Assembly (NCBI GenBank): GCA_903970165.1
Contig: CAJCHZ010000092.1
Coordinates: 1 to 64,000 of the forward strand
From: Betaproteobacteria bacterium
GTDB lineage: Bacteria > Acidobacteriota > Terriglobia > Acidiferrales > UBA7541
Direction: 5' to 3'
DNA length: 64,000 nt
In this document: positions 44,105 to 52,084 of the stretch, in pieces
Layout: every line of letters starts with the position of its first letter
Position numbering within the stretch: the stretch's first letter is position 1
The notes under the pieces: model-generated
Seen by the model: the letters and a program-made list of their open reading frames with translations, nothing else
What the model was told of the DNA's origin: nothing
Databases searched by the model: none
Translations under genes and position numbers: made by a program

Positions 44105-44494
44105 ATGGCTTTGACTAGAGATTTTAGAGAAACAATTCAAGCGGACGCGAAGCGCGATCCTGCGTTTCGGAGAGCGCTTCTAAGCGATGCGCTGGAAAGT
44201 CTGCTTTCCGGCGAGGTGGCTCTTGGTAAAGAACTTTTACGGGACTATATCAATGCCACGGTCGGGTTCCCGAAACTGGCCCAGCAGACCAAGCTCCACG
44301 TGAAGACGCTGCATCAGATGTTCGGGCCGAGCGGGAATCCTACGGCCAGCAATCTTTTTGAAATTGTCGCGTATTTGCAGCGAGCGGAAGGGGTGCGTTT
44401 CGAGGTGCGATCGACACGGGCAGCACTGCGGAGGAAGCAAAAGCCTTACGCGCGAAGGGTGAAGGCGATCGCGTCTGCGGGCTTGGGCCGCTAA
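44105..44494 (+). CDS. HigA-like HTH antitoxin
   Basis: 129 aa, ATG 44105 with GGGGAGTG. MALTRDFRETIQADAKRDPAFRRALLSDALESLLSGEVALGKELLRDYINATVG followed by a helix-turn-helix (FPKLAQQTKLHVKTLHQMFGPSGNPTASNLFEIVAYLQ) matches the addiction-module antidotes of COG3636. It should bind the toxin and repress the operon. The stop codon TAA (44492-44494) is immediately followed by the ligD ATG, so ligD is translated from the same message. Confidence 0.9.
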   Translation: MALTRDFRETIQADAKRDPAFRRALLSDALESLLSGEVALGKELLRDYINATVGFPKLAQQTKLHVKTLHQMFGPSGNPTASNLFEIVAYLQRAEGVRFEVRSTRAALRRKQKPYARRVKAIASAGLGR

Positions 44495-47251
44495 ATGAGC
44501 ATGGGTAAGCTCGACGAGTATAAAAAGAAGCGCAGATTTGACCGAACGCCGGAGCCTTCCGGCGAACCCGAGTCGCCGCCGGAATCCGAACCGCGCGCGG
44601 AAGATGGGGCGAGCGGCTCGATGGCTGGCGGACAACGCAAGCGTCTGCCCAACCCTAAGCTGGCGCTGCCAGAAGTTCGTGCGGAGCACGGGGACATTTT
44701 CGTGGTGCAGAAGCACCGGGCCACGCGGCTGCACTACGATTTTCGGCTGGCGATGCACGGAGCGCTCGTGTCCTGGGCAGTGCCCAAAGGGCCTTCACAA
44801 AGTCACGCCGACAAGCGACTCGCAGTGCGGACAGAGGACCATCCGTTGGCGTACGGCGGCTTCGAGGGCAATATACCCACGGGAAACTATGGCGCGGGAA
44901 CAGTGATGGTATGGGACCGCGGAACGTTTGCCGTCGAAAACCTGCCGGGGAAAAATTTAACTGCCGACGAGCAACTCGAAAAAGGGGAAATTAAATTCAC
45001 TTTAAACGGTGAGAAGCTGCGCGGAAGTTTTGTGCTTGTGAAGCTGAAGAAAAGCGAAAAGGGCAACGAATGGTTGATGATCAAGCACAAAGACGCCGCC
45101 GAAGACCCTGGATGGAACATCGACGAGTATGACGGGTCTGTTCTGACAGGCAGGTCCATTGAGGAAATCAAACAGGAAACACCACCCAGGCGAAGCCCCA
45201 GCCTAATTCGCCCGGAGGATTTGCAGGAGGCTCGCCTGTCAGCGATGCCGGCTCGTTTCGACCCGATGCTCGCGACAATTGGTAATCGCGCTTTCTCCGA
45301 TCCCAACTGGCTATTCGAAATTAAATGGGACGGCGTGCGTGCGCTTGCATGGATCGAGAGTGGCTCTCTGACGTTGCGTGCGCGCAGCGGCGCCGACATT
45401 ACGCAGCGATATCCTGAACTCGCCATTCTTCCGAAAACTCTGGCCGTGCGGCAAGCGATTATTGATGGAGAAATTGCCGCGCTGGATGCCCGAGGCCACA
45501 GCGATTTCGGTCTTTTGCAGGAACGAATGCATGTGCGCTCTCCAGCAGAAGCCCTCGTGTCGCGCGTACCCGCTACCTATTTCGTTTTTGATTTGCTTTA
45601 TTGCGACGGATACGACCTGCGCAAGTCGCCGCTCATCGAAAGGAAGCAGCTCCTCCAGCGCCTGCTGCATGCAACGGAAAGAGTGCGCTTCTCTGATCAC
45701 CAGGTGGAGCACGGAAAAGAGCTTTTCGATCTGGCGAAAGAGAACAGTCTGGAGGGCATCATCGCCAAGCGGTTGGACAGCAGGTACGTTTCAGAGCGGA
45801 GCACGAACTGGCTAAAGCTCAAGGTAACGCAAAATCTCGACGCCGTTATCGGCGGCTGGACTGCGGCGCGCACTTCGGCAATCCCTCTCGGCTCGTTGCT
45901 CCTGGGGCTGCATGAAGGAAAGAAACTGCGCTTCATCGGGCACGTCGGCAGCGGTTTTGATGGGAAAAAGCTGGACGAGTTAAGCGAAAAGTTCAAAGAA
46001 TTAGCGACGCCCACTTGCCCGTTTGATTCCTTGCCCGCGACAAACGAAAAGCCGTCCTGGGTTTCTCCGACTCTGGTCGTGCGCGTGAAGTACAGCGCGT
46101 GGACGCAGGATCATTGCTTGCGCCACCCCGTGTTCATTTCACTTCGCCCGGACGTCCACCCCGCTGATTGCCAATGGGAGAACGAAGTCACTCCTGCGAC
46201 AGTCGAAACTGCTCTTGCCGCCCCGCCCGATGTGGTTCGCGCGCCAACCGTCGTGGGCAAGGTCATCAGCAAGAAAGCGCAAATTGAGCAGGAATTGTTC
46301 GAAGGCCGATCGGAAACCATAACCATCGAGCTCGACGGCAAACGCCTCCGCCTTAGCAATCTGAACAAAATTTACTTTCCGGAATCCGGCTACACAAAAC
46401 GCAATCTGCTGGCTCACTACTATCGCGTCGCCGACTTCATCCTGCCTTTTCTTCGCGACCGCGCTCTGGTCCTGCGCCGTTATCCAGACGGAATCAAAGG
46501 TCAGGCGTTCTTTCAGAAAGATGTTCGCGAAGGACTACCGGAATGGTTCAAGACCGTGCCGGTGGATTCCGAGGGGAAAGGAAAAGAAATTCATTACGCG
46601 ACCGCCAACGATCTTGCTTCGCTATTATTTTTGACCGGCCTCGGCTGTATTGATCACAATCCCTGGTCCAATCGCTACGATGATTTCGACCATCCCGACT
46701 ACTTTTTCTTCGATCTCGATCCATCGGACGGCACGGAATTTTCTGTGGTAGTCGCGGTCGCGCAAGCGCTCCACAAAGCTCTGGATGAATTGCAGGTCAT
46801 TCATTTCATGAAAACGTCCGGTGCCACGGGTTTTCACATCTTCGTCCCTGTCGAACCGGTCTACACCTACGATCAGCTAAGAACCTTTGCGGAAATCATC
46901 GCGCGCAACGTAACTGCCGAACATCCAAATCTCGTAACCAGCGAACGCATCGTTGCCAAACGCCCGGCAGGCCGCGTCCTGATTGATGTCCAACAAAATG
47001 CACACGGACGTCCCCTCGCCGCCGCTTACTCGGTGCGCGCATTTCCGAAAGCGCCGGTTTCGACGCCAGTCCTGCCGCGTGAGCTGCGCGCCACGCTCAA
47101 GCCCGAGTCGCTCAACATCAAGACCATCGCGTCTCGCCTGAAAGAAAGAGGCGACCTCTGGGCCGATTTCTGGAAGCAGCGACAAAAACTAGAACCGGCC
47201 ATCGAACTTCTCAGCAGGCGAATTTCACCCAGAATCACCAAGACGTCTTGA
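44495..47251 (+). CDS. ligD: Multifunctional NHEJ ligase LigD (phosphoesterase-ligase-polymerase)
   Basis: 918 aa. Domain order PE-Lig-Pol as in Pseudomonas. PE (about 60-210): HRATRLHYDFRL, VSWAVPKGPSQ, EGNIPTGNYGAGTVMVWDRG. ATP-dependent ligase (about 255-560): adenylated Lys in FEIKWDGVRALAW (about 276), IDGEIAALD, FVFDLLYCDG, EGIIAKRLDSRY, NWLKLK. Primase-polymerase (about 610-890): GLPEWFKTV, DHNPWSNRYDD, the metal pair in FFFDLDPSDGTEF (about 740) and KTSGATGFHIFVP. It trims, fills and seals ends brought together by Ku. The first ATG abuts the antitoxin stop; a second in-frame ATG is two codons later. Confidence 0.95.
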   Translation: MSMGKLDEYKKKRRFDRTPEPSGEPESPPESEPRAEDGASGSMAGGQRKRLPNPKLALPEVRAEHGDIFVVQKHRATRLHYDFRLAMHGALVSWAVPKGPSQSHADKRLAVRTEDHPLAYGGFEGNIPTGNYGAGTVMVWDRGTFAVENLPGKNLTADEQLEKGEIKFTLNGEKLRGSFVLVKLKKSEKGNEWLMIKHKDAAEDPGWNIDEYDGSVLTGRSIEEIKQETPPRRSPSLIRPEDLQEARLSAMPARFDPMLATIGNRAFSDPNWLFEIKWDGVRALAWIESGSLTLRARSGADITQRYPELAILPKTLAVRQAIIDGEIAALDARGHSDFGLLQERMHVRSPAEALVSRVPATYFVFDLLYCDGYDLRKSPLIERKQLLQRLLHATERVRFSDHQVEHGKELFDLAKENSLEGIIAKRLDSRYVSERSTNWLKLKVTQNLDAVIGGWTAARTSAIPLGSLLLGLHEGKKLRFIGHVGSGFDGKKLDELSEKFKELATPTCPFDSLPATNEKPSWVSPTLVVRVKYSAWTQDHCLRHPVFISLRPDVHPADCQWENEVTPATVETALAAPPDVVRAPTVVGKVISKKAQIEQELFEGRSETITIELDGKRLRLSNLNKIYFPESGYTKRNLLAHYYRVADFILPFLRDRALVLRRYPDGIKGQAFFQKDVREGLPEWFKTVPVDSEGKGKEIHYATANDLASLLFLTGLGCIDHNPWSNRYDDFDHPDYFFFDLDPSDGTEFSVVVAVAQALHKALDELQVIHFMKTSGATGFHIFVPVEPVYTYDQLRTFAEIIARNVTAEHPNLVTSERIVAKRPAGRVLIDVQQNAHGRPLAAAYSVRAFPKAPVSTPVLPRELRATLKPESLNIKTIASRLKERGDLWADFWKQRQKLEPAIELLSRRISPRITKTS

Positions 47252-47334
47252 TTCGCAAACCATTTTTGGTCTTGACCTTTCCGCTTGCGTTGCGACTGTG
47301 ATTTAATCCCTACACCAGAACATGGAGGTGCACT

Positions 47335-48054
47335 ATTTCTCAGCAGGGCCAGCTCCGCGTAGGCACTTCCGGATATTCCTATAAACAGTGGAAAGGGAAC
47401 TTCTATCCCGAGAAGCTACCCGACCGCGAAATGCTCAGTTTCTACGGCAAGCAGTTTTCCACCGTTGAAATCAACCACAGCTTTTACCGCATGCCCACCG
47501 AGTCCGCTCTATCGAATTGGGCGCAAAGCGTCCCCGAAGGCTTTCGCTTCGCGTTGAAAGCCAACCAGCAAATCACGCACATTAAGAGACTCCGCGACTG
47601 CGAAAGCACGCTAAAGCGTTTCCTGGAAGTAGCCAGCATTCTCAACGATGGCGACCACCTCGGCCCGATCCTCGTTCAGCTTCCGCCCAACTTCAAATTC
47701 GACCGTCCCTTGCTGGAGGATTTCCTGGCCCAGCGCCCCCCTGCATTCCGCTTCGCTTTCGAGGTGCGCCACGTATCCTGGTACACCGAGGAAACCTACG
47801 CCGTTCTTCGCAAGTACGACACAGCTCTTTGCTTGTCCGAAACCGACAAGCAAACGCCGCCCGACGTGCTCACCGCCAACTTTACCTACGTTCGCCTTCG
47901 CCTGGAAAACTACACTCCGAAGCAACTCACAGCCTGGAGAAAACGCTTCGACACTTGGCTCGCGCAAGGCGTCGACGTCTACGCCTACTGCAAGCACGAA
48001 GACGAAGGTAAAGCCCCAGCAGACGCCCGCGTCCTCCTCGGCGAATCAAAATAA
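47335..48054 (+). CDS. DUF72-family protein, apparently starting at AUU
   Basis: 239 aa if begun at ATT 47335. DUF72 sequence runs through the region before the first in-frame ATG (47431): LRVGTSGYSYKQWKGNFYPEK precedes MLSFYGKQFSTVEINHSFYR. In frame between the stop at 47299 and 47431 there is no ATG, GTG or TTG; ATT 47335 is 6 bases after a strong GGAGG (47324-47328). AUU initiation (as in infC) is therefore the best reading; an ATG-to-ATT change or a sequence error is the alternative. DUF72 proteins are TIM-barrel, nuclease-associated proteins of unclear role. Confidence 0.85.
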   Translation: MSQQGQLRVGTSGYSYKQWKGNFYPEKLPDREMLSFYGKQFSTVEINHSFYRMPTESALSNWAQSVPEGFRFALKANQQITHIKRLRDCESTLKRFLEVASILNDGDHLGPILVQLPPNFKFDRPLLEDFLAQRPPAFRFAFEVRHVSWYTEETYAVLRKYDTALCLSETDKQTPPDVLTANFTYVRLRLENYTPKQLTAWRKRFDTWLAQGVDVYAYCKHEDEGKAPADARVLLGESK

Positions 48055-48337
48055 AGGCAAGATCGCTCCATTACAAAAACCTTATTTTGTCTTCCAAAGA
48101 AGTATCCTCCAACTCATTAAGAACAAAAGAGTTGCTCTACGTCTAACGGGGCACTGGCACCCTGCCCTCGTCCATCTGCAATCGCCCTCATTTGCAACCC
48201 AATAATCCTCTCTCCTCTTTTCCACACCCGTCCTAGTACATCAGTACTTTCCAGTGTTGAACCGATTTTGTACCCGCAGTCCTATTGTTCCCTGGACCAC
48301 TCCCGGATACACTCTCTCTTCAATCAGGAGGTCTGCC
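48055..48337. other. 283 bp spacer, nothing distinct
   Basis: Pyrimidine-rich sequence between DUF72 and the PilZ gene. Only the ribosome-binding site AGGAGGT (48326-48332) for the PilZ gene stands out. Confidence 0.4.
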
Positions 48338-48673
48338 TTGACCGGTTCCGAACGCCGCACGACGCAACGCTTTCAAATGCGGCTGCCGCTTACCGTCCGC
48401 TGGACTACGGGAGCCGCGGTTGGCGAAACAAGCACCGAATCTCGCGACGTCAGTTCTCGCGGAGTTTACTTCTTCCTTGCCAAGGATGTGCGCGAGGGGT
48501 CGCCGGTCGAAATTCTTCTGACCCTGCCTAACGAAATTACCCTGGCAGGTCCCGTGCGCGTCCGCTGCCTTGGCCGAGTACAGCGAACCGAGCCGCGCGA
48601 CGAAGGCGCCATCGGAGTCGTAGCGGCCATTGAGCGCTACGAATTCCTCCGCGGCGACGAACAAGCAAAGTAG
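48338..48673 (+). CDS. Single-domain PilZ protein (c-di-GMP receptor)
   Basis: 111 aa starting at TTG 48338; AGGAGGT lies 5 bases upstream and the upstream open frame has no PilZ sequence. The two c-di-GMP motifs are present: an RxxxR within SERRTTQRFQ and DVSSRGVYF (DxSxxG). LPNEITLAGPVRVRCLGRVQR and GVVAAIERYEFL complete the barrel. It may connect c-di-GMP with pilus or envelope functions; the PilT-like ATPase is 22 kb away. Confidence 0.88.
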   Translation: MTGSERRTTQRFQMRLPLTVRWTTGAAVGETSTESRDVSSRGVYFFLAKDVREGSPVEILLTLPNEITLAGPVRVRCLGRVQRTEPRDEGAIGVVAAIERYEFLRGDEQAK

Positions 48674-48846
48674 CAGCATCGCTTTGCCTGGCAGCAAGCA
48701 ACAAAGAAGCTAAGCAACAAAGCAGCACATAAATTTTGTTACGTAAGGGCGCTGCCGCCAGCCGTGCCGTTAGCGCGCAGCGCCAAGTGCACGCAAATTT
48801 TCTTACAGGTTTCTTGCTCGCTCACTGCGGAGGCGGGCAGGATAAA

Positions 48847-48893
48847 GCCGGGGTCCCTCGGCCCCTCAGCGGAGTGCCCCGGCTGCTTTTTTT
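48847..48893 (+). terminator. Intrinsic terminator downstream of the PilZ gene
   Basis: GCCGGGG (48847-48853) pairs with CCCCGGC (48877-48883); a smaller GC-rich hairpin may form in the loop; seven T follow (48887-48893). It lies 174 bases after the PilZ stop, leaving room for a long 3' UTR or a small RNA between 48674 and 48893. Confidence 0.75.
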
Positions 48894-48934
48894 CTCCCCG
48901 CATTTTTCACACTAGCTTTCGAATTTCGCGCTCA

Positions 48935-49610
48935 TCACGTCCACTTCTCCCCTGCAACCAGCGGCCGCATTTTTCCCGCCGCCATCTTCCCCAGCGCCCG
49001 CAGCCGCTCCTTCAGTTCGCTGTTCTCCAATCGCCACTCGCGGTACAGCCACCGCAGAAAATCCTCCGCCCGCCGCTCGCCTTTCCGCGGATTGCATTCC
49101 GAGCAGCTCGAGACCAGGTTGCGACGTCCATTCCGCCCTATCCGCACCTGAAGGACGATGTGATCGATACACCGCGTCGCCGCGGTCATTCGCCGCCGGC
49201 AATAAAAGCAGTAGCCGCCCTCGCGCGCGTGAATCGCTTCCCGCAGCTCCCGCTTTTCCAGAAAATCGGCGTCCTCCAGATTCGCAGCCGCGCCTTGCAA
49301 CCGCTCCGCTTTGCCCCGCAATTTTTCGAGCTGGCACACCGCGCACCTCCTGCGGCAAGCGCACCTCAATCACGTGTCCCTTTTTGCTTCTCTCTGCCAG
49401 CAGCAGTGCGCCCTTGCCCGCCAGCCGTCGTACCCCTTTGCGCACCGACGTCGTGCTGAGGCACGCGCCACGCGCCAGCCAGTCAATCGAAAACCGCAGC
49501 CGCTGCTTTCCCTCCAGCCGGCTGTGCCGCAGAAGATGCGAATACACCGCCCGCTCGATCACTGAAAGCCGCAGGACCGGCACCAGCAAATCCTCAAACT
49601 GCTTCCACAC
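48935..49610 (-). pseudogene. HTH-HNH endonuclease gene with a frameshift at an A5 run
   Basis: From GTG 49610 (GGAG upstream) a winged-helix part reads MWKQFEDLLVPVLRLSVIER... RFSIDWLARGACLSTTSVRKGVRRLAGKGALLL up to VPARK. The HNH nuclease (HAREGGYCFYCRRRM, CIDHIVLQVRIGRNGRRNLVSSCSECNPRKGERRAEDFLRWLYRE) continues in another frame to the stop at 48935. Removing one base of the A5 run (T5 at 49322-49326 on the plus strand) joins the two parts in one frame. Acidobacterial homologues I recall have both parts in one protein. Either a real inactivating or programmed frameshift, or a homopolymer sequencing error. Confidence 0.72.
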
Positions 49611-49967
49611 CTCGACTCCATCCAGTACTTTGTTTTCATTTGTTTGTCGATTCGTAGGGGCACAGGACGTTTACGCTGAGCCTCGAAGGGCCGTGCCCGT
49701 CCATACTTCTGTTTTTTCTCGGCTTTTACATCAAGGAGGGAAGGAGAAACACCCCAAAAAAACAAAAGCTCCGACCGAAGGTCCGGGCGTACTCTTCTCC
49801 GAAACGTATGTTACCCGTAGTTTATATTCTTTTATTAAATAATTACTATTTATATTAATCTGTGTAGTTTTACTTACGCGCCTTCACGGACAAACGGCCC
49901 CCCCACGAGCGCGGCCCGGCGATGGAAACCTTTGGCATCGCGGATAAGGCAGGTTAGAATCGGCCCC
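49611..49967. other. Spacer with a markedly AT-rich patch
   Basis: 357 bp without a recognised gene. The part 49805-49875 is strongly AT-rich (TTTATATTC, TTTTATTAAATAATTAC, ATATTAATC), in contrast with its surroundings. It may contain promoters for the divergent HNH and NTF2-like genes, or mark the edge of acquired DNA. Confidence 0.4.
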
Positions 49968-50468
49968 ATGAAAGTCACTGTCCGTTCACTACTCTTGTTT
50001 TTTACTATTGTCGTTGCGGCTGCCCCTGCCGCTTTTCTGGTTTTATCGTTGCATGCGGCAACCGCTCAGGCGCCCGCGGCCGACAGCGCGGAGCAGCAAG
50101 CGGTCTTGGCGCCTATAACGCAATTGTTTGATGGCATGGCGAAACGCGACGCCGCGGCGATTAAGAAACCGTTGCTCATCGGCGGGACGATGGTTCTGAT
50201 GAGGGACGGCAAGCCGACGCAGATGACGTTTGAAGATTTTGCGAACCGGGTAGGAAAACCCGGCACGACGCAGATTCGGGAGCGCATTCATGATCCGCTC
50301 GTGCGCATCGATAACGATCTGGCGGTAGTGTGGGCTCCTTTCGAGTTTTTGGTGGACGGCAAGGTGGATCACTGCGGCACCGACTTGTTCAACGTTGTCC
50401 GTGCGGACGGTCAATGGGTCATTGCCAGCATCGCAGATACAGGAAGGAAAGATTGCGCTCGCAAGTAG
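49968..50468 (+). CDS. Exported NTF2/SnoaL-like protein
   Basis: 166 aa from ATG 49968. Signal peptide/anchor MKVTVRSLLLFFTIVVAAAPAAFLVLSLHAA, then an NTF2-like cone: QQAVLAPITQLFDGMAKRDAAAIKKPLL, DPLVRIDNDLAVVWAPFEFLVDGKVDHCGTDLFNVVRADGQWVIASIADTGR. This is the DUF4440/SnoaL-like pattern; function of exported forms is unknown. Ends 5 bp before a GC-rich palindrome. Confidence 0.75.
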   Translation: MKVTVRSLLLFFTIVVAAAPAAFLVLSLHAATAQAPAADSAEQQAVLAPITQLFDGMAKRDAAAIKKPLLIGGTMVLMRDGKPTQMTFEDFANRVGKPGTTQIRERIHDPLVRIDNDLAVVWAPFEFLVDGKVDHCGTDLFNVVRADGQWVIASIADTGRKDCARK

Positions 50469-50472
50469 CCCT

Positions 50473-50492
50473 GGCCGGGTCCCCAGACCCGG
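50473..50492. repeat. REP-like palindrome
   Basis: GCCGGGTC (50473-50480), loop CCCA, GACCCGGC (50485-50492): perfect 8 bp stem just after the NTF2-like gene stop, with no T-run. Confidence 0.5.
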
Positions 50493-50506
50493 CGCCCCAA
50501 CTCAAC

Positions 50507-50536
50507 CACAGCTTCGGGCAAAATGATTCGGAAACG
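50507..50536 (+). repeat. 30 bp direct repeat, copy 1
   Basis: The unit begins ACAGCTTC, contains GATTCGGAAACGT and recurs at 51348-51377 with 28 of 30 bases identical. Confidence 0.7.
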
Positions 50537-50649
50537 TAGCCATGCTCCAAAGACTCGGAGTCAAAGTCAAAACCCGCACCCTGAAAACCGCAGGGATACG
50601 GCGCCCCGTCAAACGTCTGTGGCACCCGGCACGATGGCAAACGATCTAG

Positions 50650-51099
50650 GTGACATTTCCGGGTCGAGGTAGAGGGGAGGCAACAAAGCGTTTTCTAATT
50701 CTCGTGCTTCTCGTTCCCATGCTTACGTGCGCTCTCCAAGCACAGGCGCTAGACAACTCTCCCGAGGCCGATCTTCGCGACGCCCTCAACCCGAAGTCTG
50801 ACTTCTATGGCGGCGGGACTATGGACAAACGCGTCAGTTGCATGGGCGACGCCGTCGCCGTGGCCATCACGAAGGTTGTGGCAGGAGAGTCGCTCGACGC
50901 TTCCACCATCGGCCGCTTGTTGGTCATCCTCCAGACGGCATTTTCCGCTCCGCAGATCGTCAAAAACGAGACCGACAGGACGCCACGTACCGCTTTGTTT
51001 ATTCTGAACTCCTTAGACCATCAAACATCCAGTCCAGAGCAGAAGAGGCAAATTGCGCAGTTTAGGGAGGAATTCAAAAGGCGAGCGGTAGAACAGTAG
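50650..51099 (+). CDS. Small exported protein of unknown function
   Basis: 149 aa if begun at GTG 50650. A signal peptide (KRFLILVLLVPMLTCALQAQA) starts at about residue 13; GGGGAGG lies just before it, but no start codon follows that site (AAG where ATG might be expected), so the start is uncertain and may have been mutated. The mature part (PEADLRDALNPKSDFYGGGTMDKRVSCMGDAVAVAITKV...) has no family I recognise. The 30 bp repeat lies upstream and a terminal-inverted-repeat element begins 18 bases after the stop. Confidence 0.55.
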   Translation: MTFPGRGRGEATKRFLILVLLVPMLTCALQAQALDNSPEADLRDALNPKSDFYGGGTMDKRVSCMGDAVAVAITKVVAGESLDASTIGRLLVILQTAFSAPQIVKNETDRTPRTALFILNSLDHQTSSPEQKRQIAQFREEFKRRAVEQ

Positions 51100-51116
51100 A
51101 AACCTGGGATAAACCT

Positions 51117-51414
51117 GGGGACCTGTCTAACGAAGTCGGCCGTATCAAGAGTGATTCTGTAAGTTTTTTGACTCTTCGCCAGACAGCCGTGCAAGAGCGC
51201 AGCGGCAATTTTTGCAGCGAGCACTTTGCCCAGGAGTCCCGTTCTGTTTTTTGCTCTAATCCGATTGGCCGGGTGGCACAGCCTTCAGCCTGTGCAGTTC
51301 CCGCCTTTTGTAGGGGCACGATACATCGTGACCGTCTTTGCTCAGCAACAGCTTCAGGCAAAACGATTCGGAAACGTCCCGTCTGACACGGCCGACTTCG
51401 TTAGACATGTCCCC
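51117..51414. mobile_element. Non-coding element with 31 bp terminal inverted repeats (MITE-like)
   Basis: The left arm 51117-51147 (GGGGACCTGTCTAACGAAGT...) and the right arm 51384-51414, read in reverse complement, agree at 29 of 31 bases. The 236 bp interior has no long reading frame with family features. It includes a GCACAG/CTGTGC hairpin (51276-51295) and the second copy of a 30 bp repeat (51348-51377). No target-site duplication is obvious. This is the form of a miniature inverted-repeat element or a large palindromic repeat. Confidence 0.65.
51348..51377 (+). repeat. 30 bp direct repeat, copy 2
   Basis: Second copy of the 50507-50536 unit (28 of 30 identical), lying inside the inverted-repeat element near its right end. 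Confidence 0.7.
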
Positions 51415-51653
51415 ATATTTGTCCCCACATTTCCCATATTTCCAGTGACGAGGAGGTTGCCCCAGGTTCGCTTTTTGCACCTGGGACCTGAGGAAGACCG
51501 AAATTCTCACGTCCAGCTCCGCGTATAAGTTTCAGGAAGAAGCACGCGCTGTATTCCCCCTGGATAACCCGGTTGAAGGTTCGCCCTGCCGTCGCTAAGG
51601 AGGTTGCCCTCCTCACCGAGGAGCAGACACGCATTTAACGAGGAGAACATCAA

Positions 51654-52055
51654 ATGAAACAAAACCTCATGTTGCCCATCGCCTCTCTGCTCTTGATCCT
51701 GTTGATGACTCTTCACCTGACGAGCGACACCATCCACGCCAGGCCCGGGTCGCCCGAGGCTGGCGGCTCAACCCTCGTCGCAGTGCCCATCCTGGTTCTC
51801 TGGCTGTACGGAACGCTGCTGCTCCCGCAACGCCGCTCCGGCCACATCATCATGCTCATCGGCTCCCTCCTCGCGATCCTCATGCCGGTCGTCCACGTCA
51901 TGAGCCCATCAGGCATCTTCCACGGCGCCATCGCCAGGTCCAGCCCAGCCTTCTTGTTCGTTTGGACGCTTCACGCACTCGGCCTACTCGGCCTGTTCGC
52001 CTTTGTCCTGGCAGTTCGCGGACTCTGGACCCTGCGACGCCCCCAGGCGCGGTAG
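51654..52055 (+). CDS. Four-helix membrane protein, unknown function
   Basis: 133 aa, ATG 51654 with GAGGAGAAC. Four hydrophobic segments: 5-23, 41-58, 65-85 and 99-122 (LMLPIASLLLILLMTLHLT; TLVAVPILVLWLYGTLLL; HIIMLIGSLLAILMPVVHV; SPAFLFVWTLHALGLLGLFAFVLAV). The N-terminal loop carries TSDTIHARPGSPEAGG. No family recognised. Conserved spacing and a good ribosome-binding site support a real gene. Confidence 0.7.
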   Translation: MKQNLMLPIASLLLILLMTLHLTSDTIHARPGSPEAGGSTLVAVPILVLWLYGTLLLPQRRSGHIIMLIGSLLAILMPVVHVMSPSGIFHGAIARSSPAFLFVWTLHALGLLGLFAFVLAVRGLWTLRRPQAR

Positions 52056-52064
52056 CCCCTGTAG

Positions 52065-52084
52065 CCGCGGTCTTCAGACCGCGG
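52065..52084. repeat. REP-like palindrome
   Basis: CCGCGGTCT (52065-52073), loop TC, AGACCGCGG (52076-52084): perfect 9 bp stem 10 bases after the four-helix protein stop, overlapping the end of the opposite-strand nuclease-like frame. No T-run. Confidence 0.55.
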
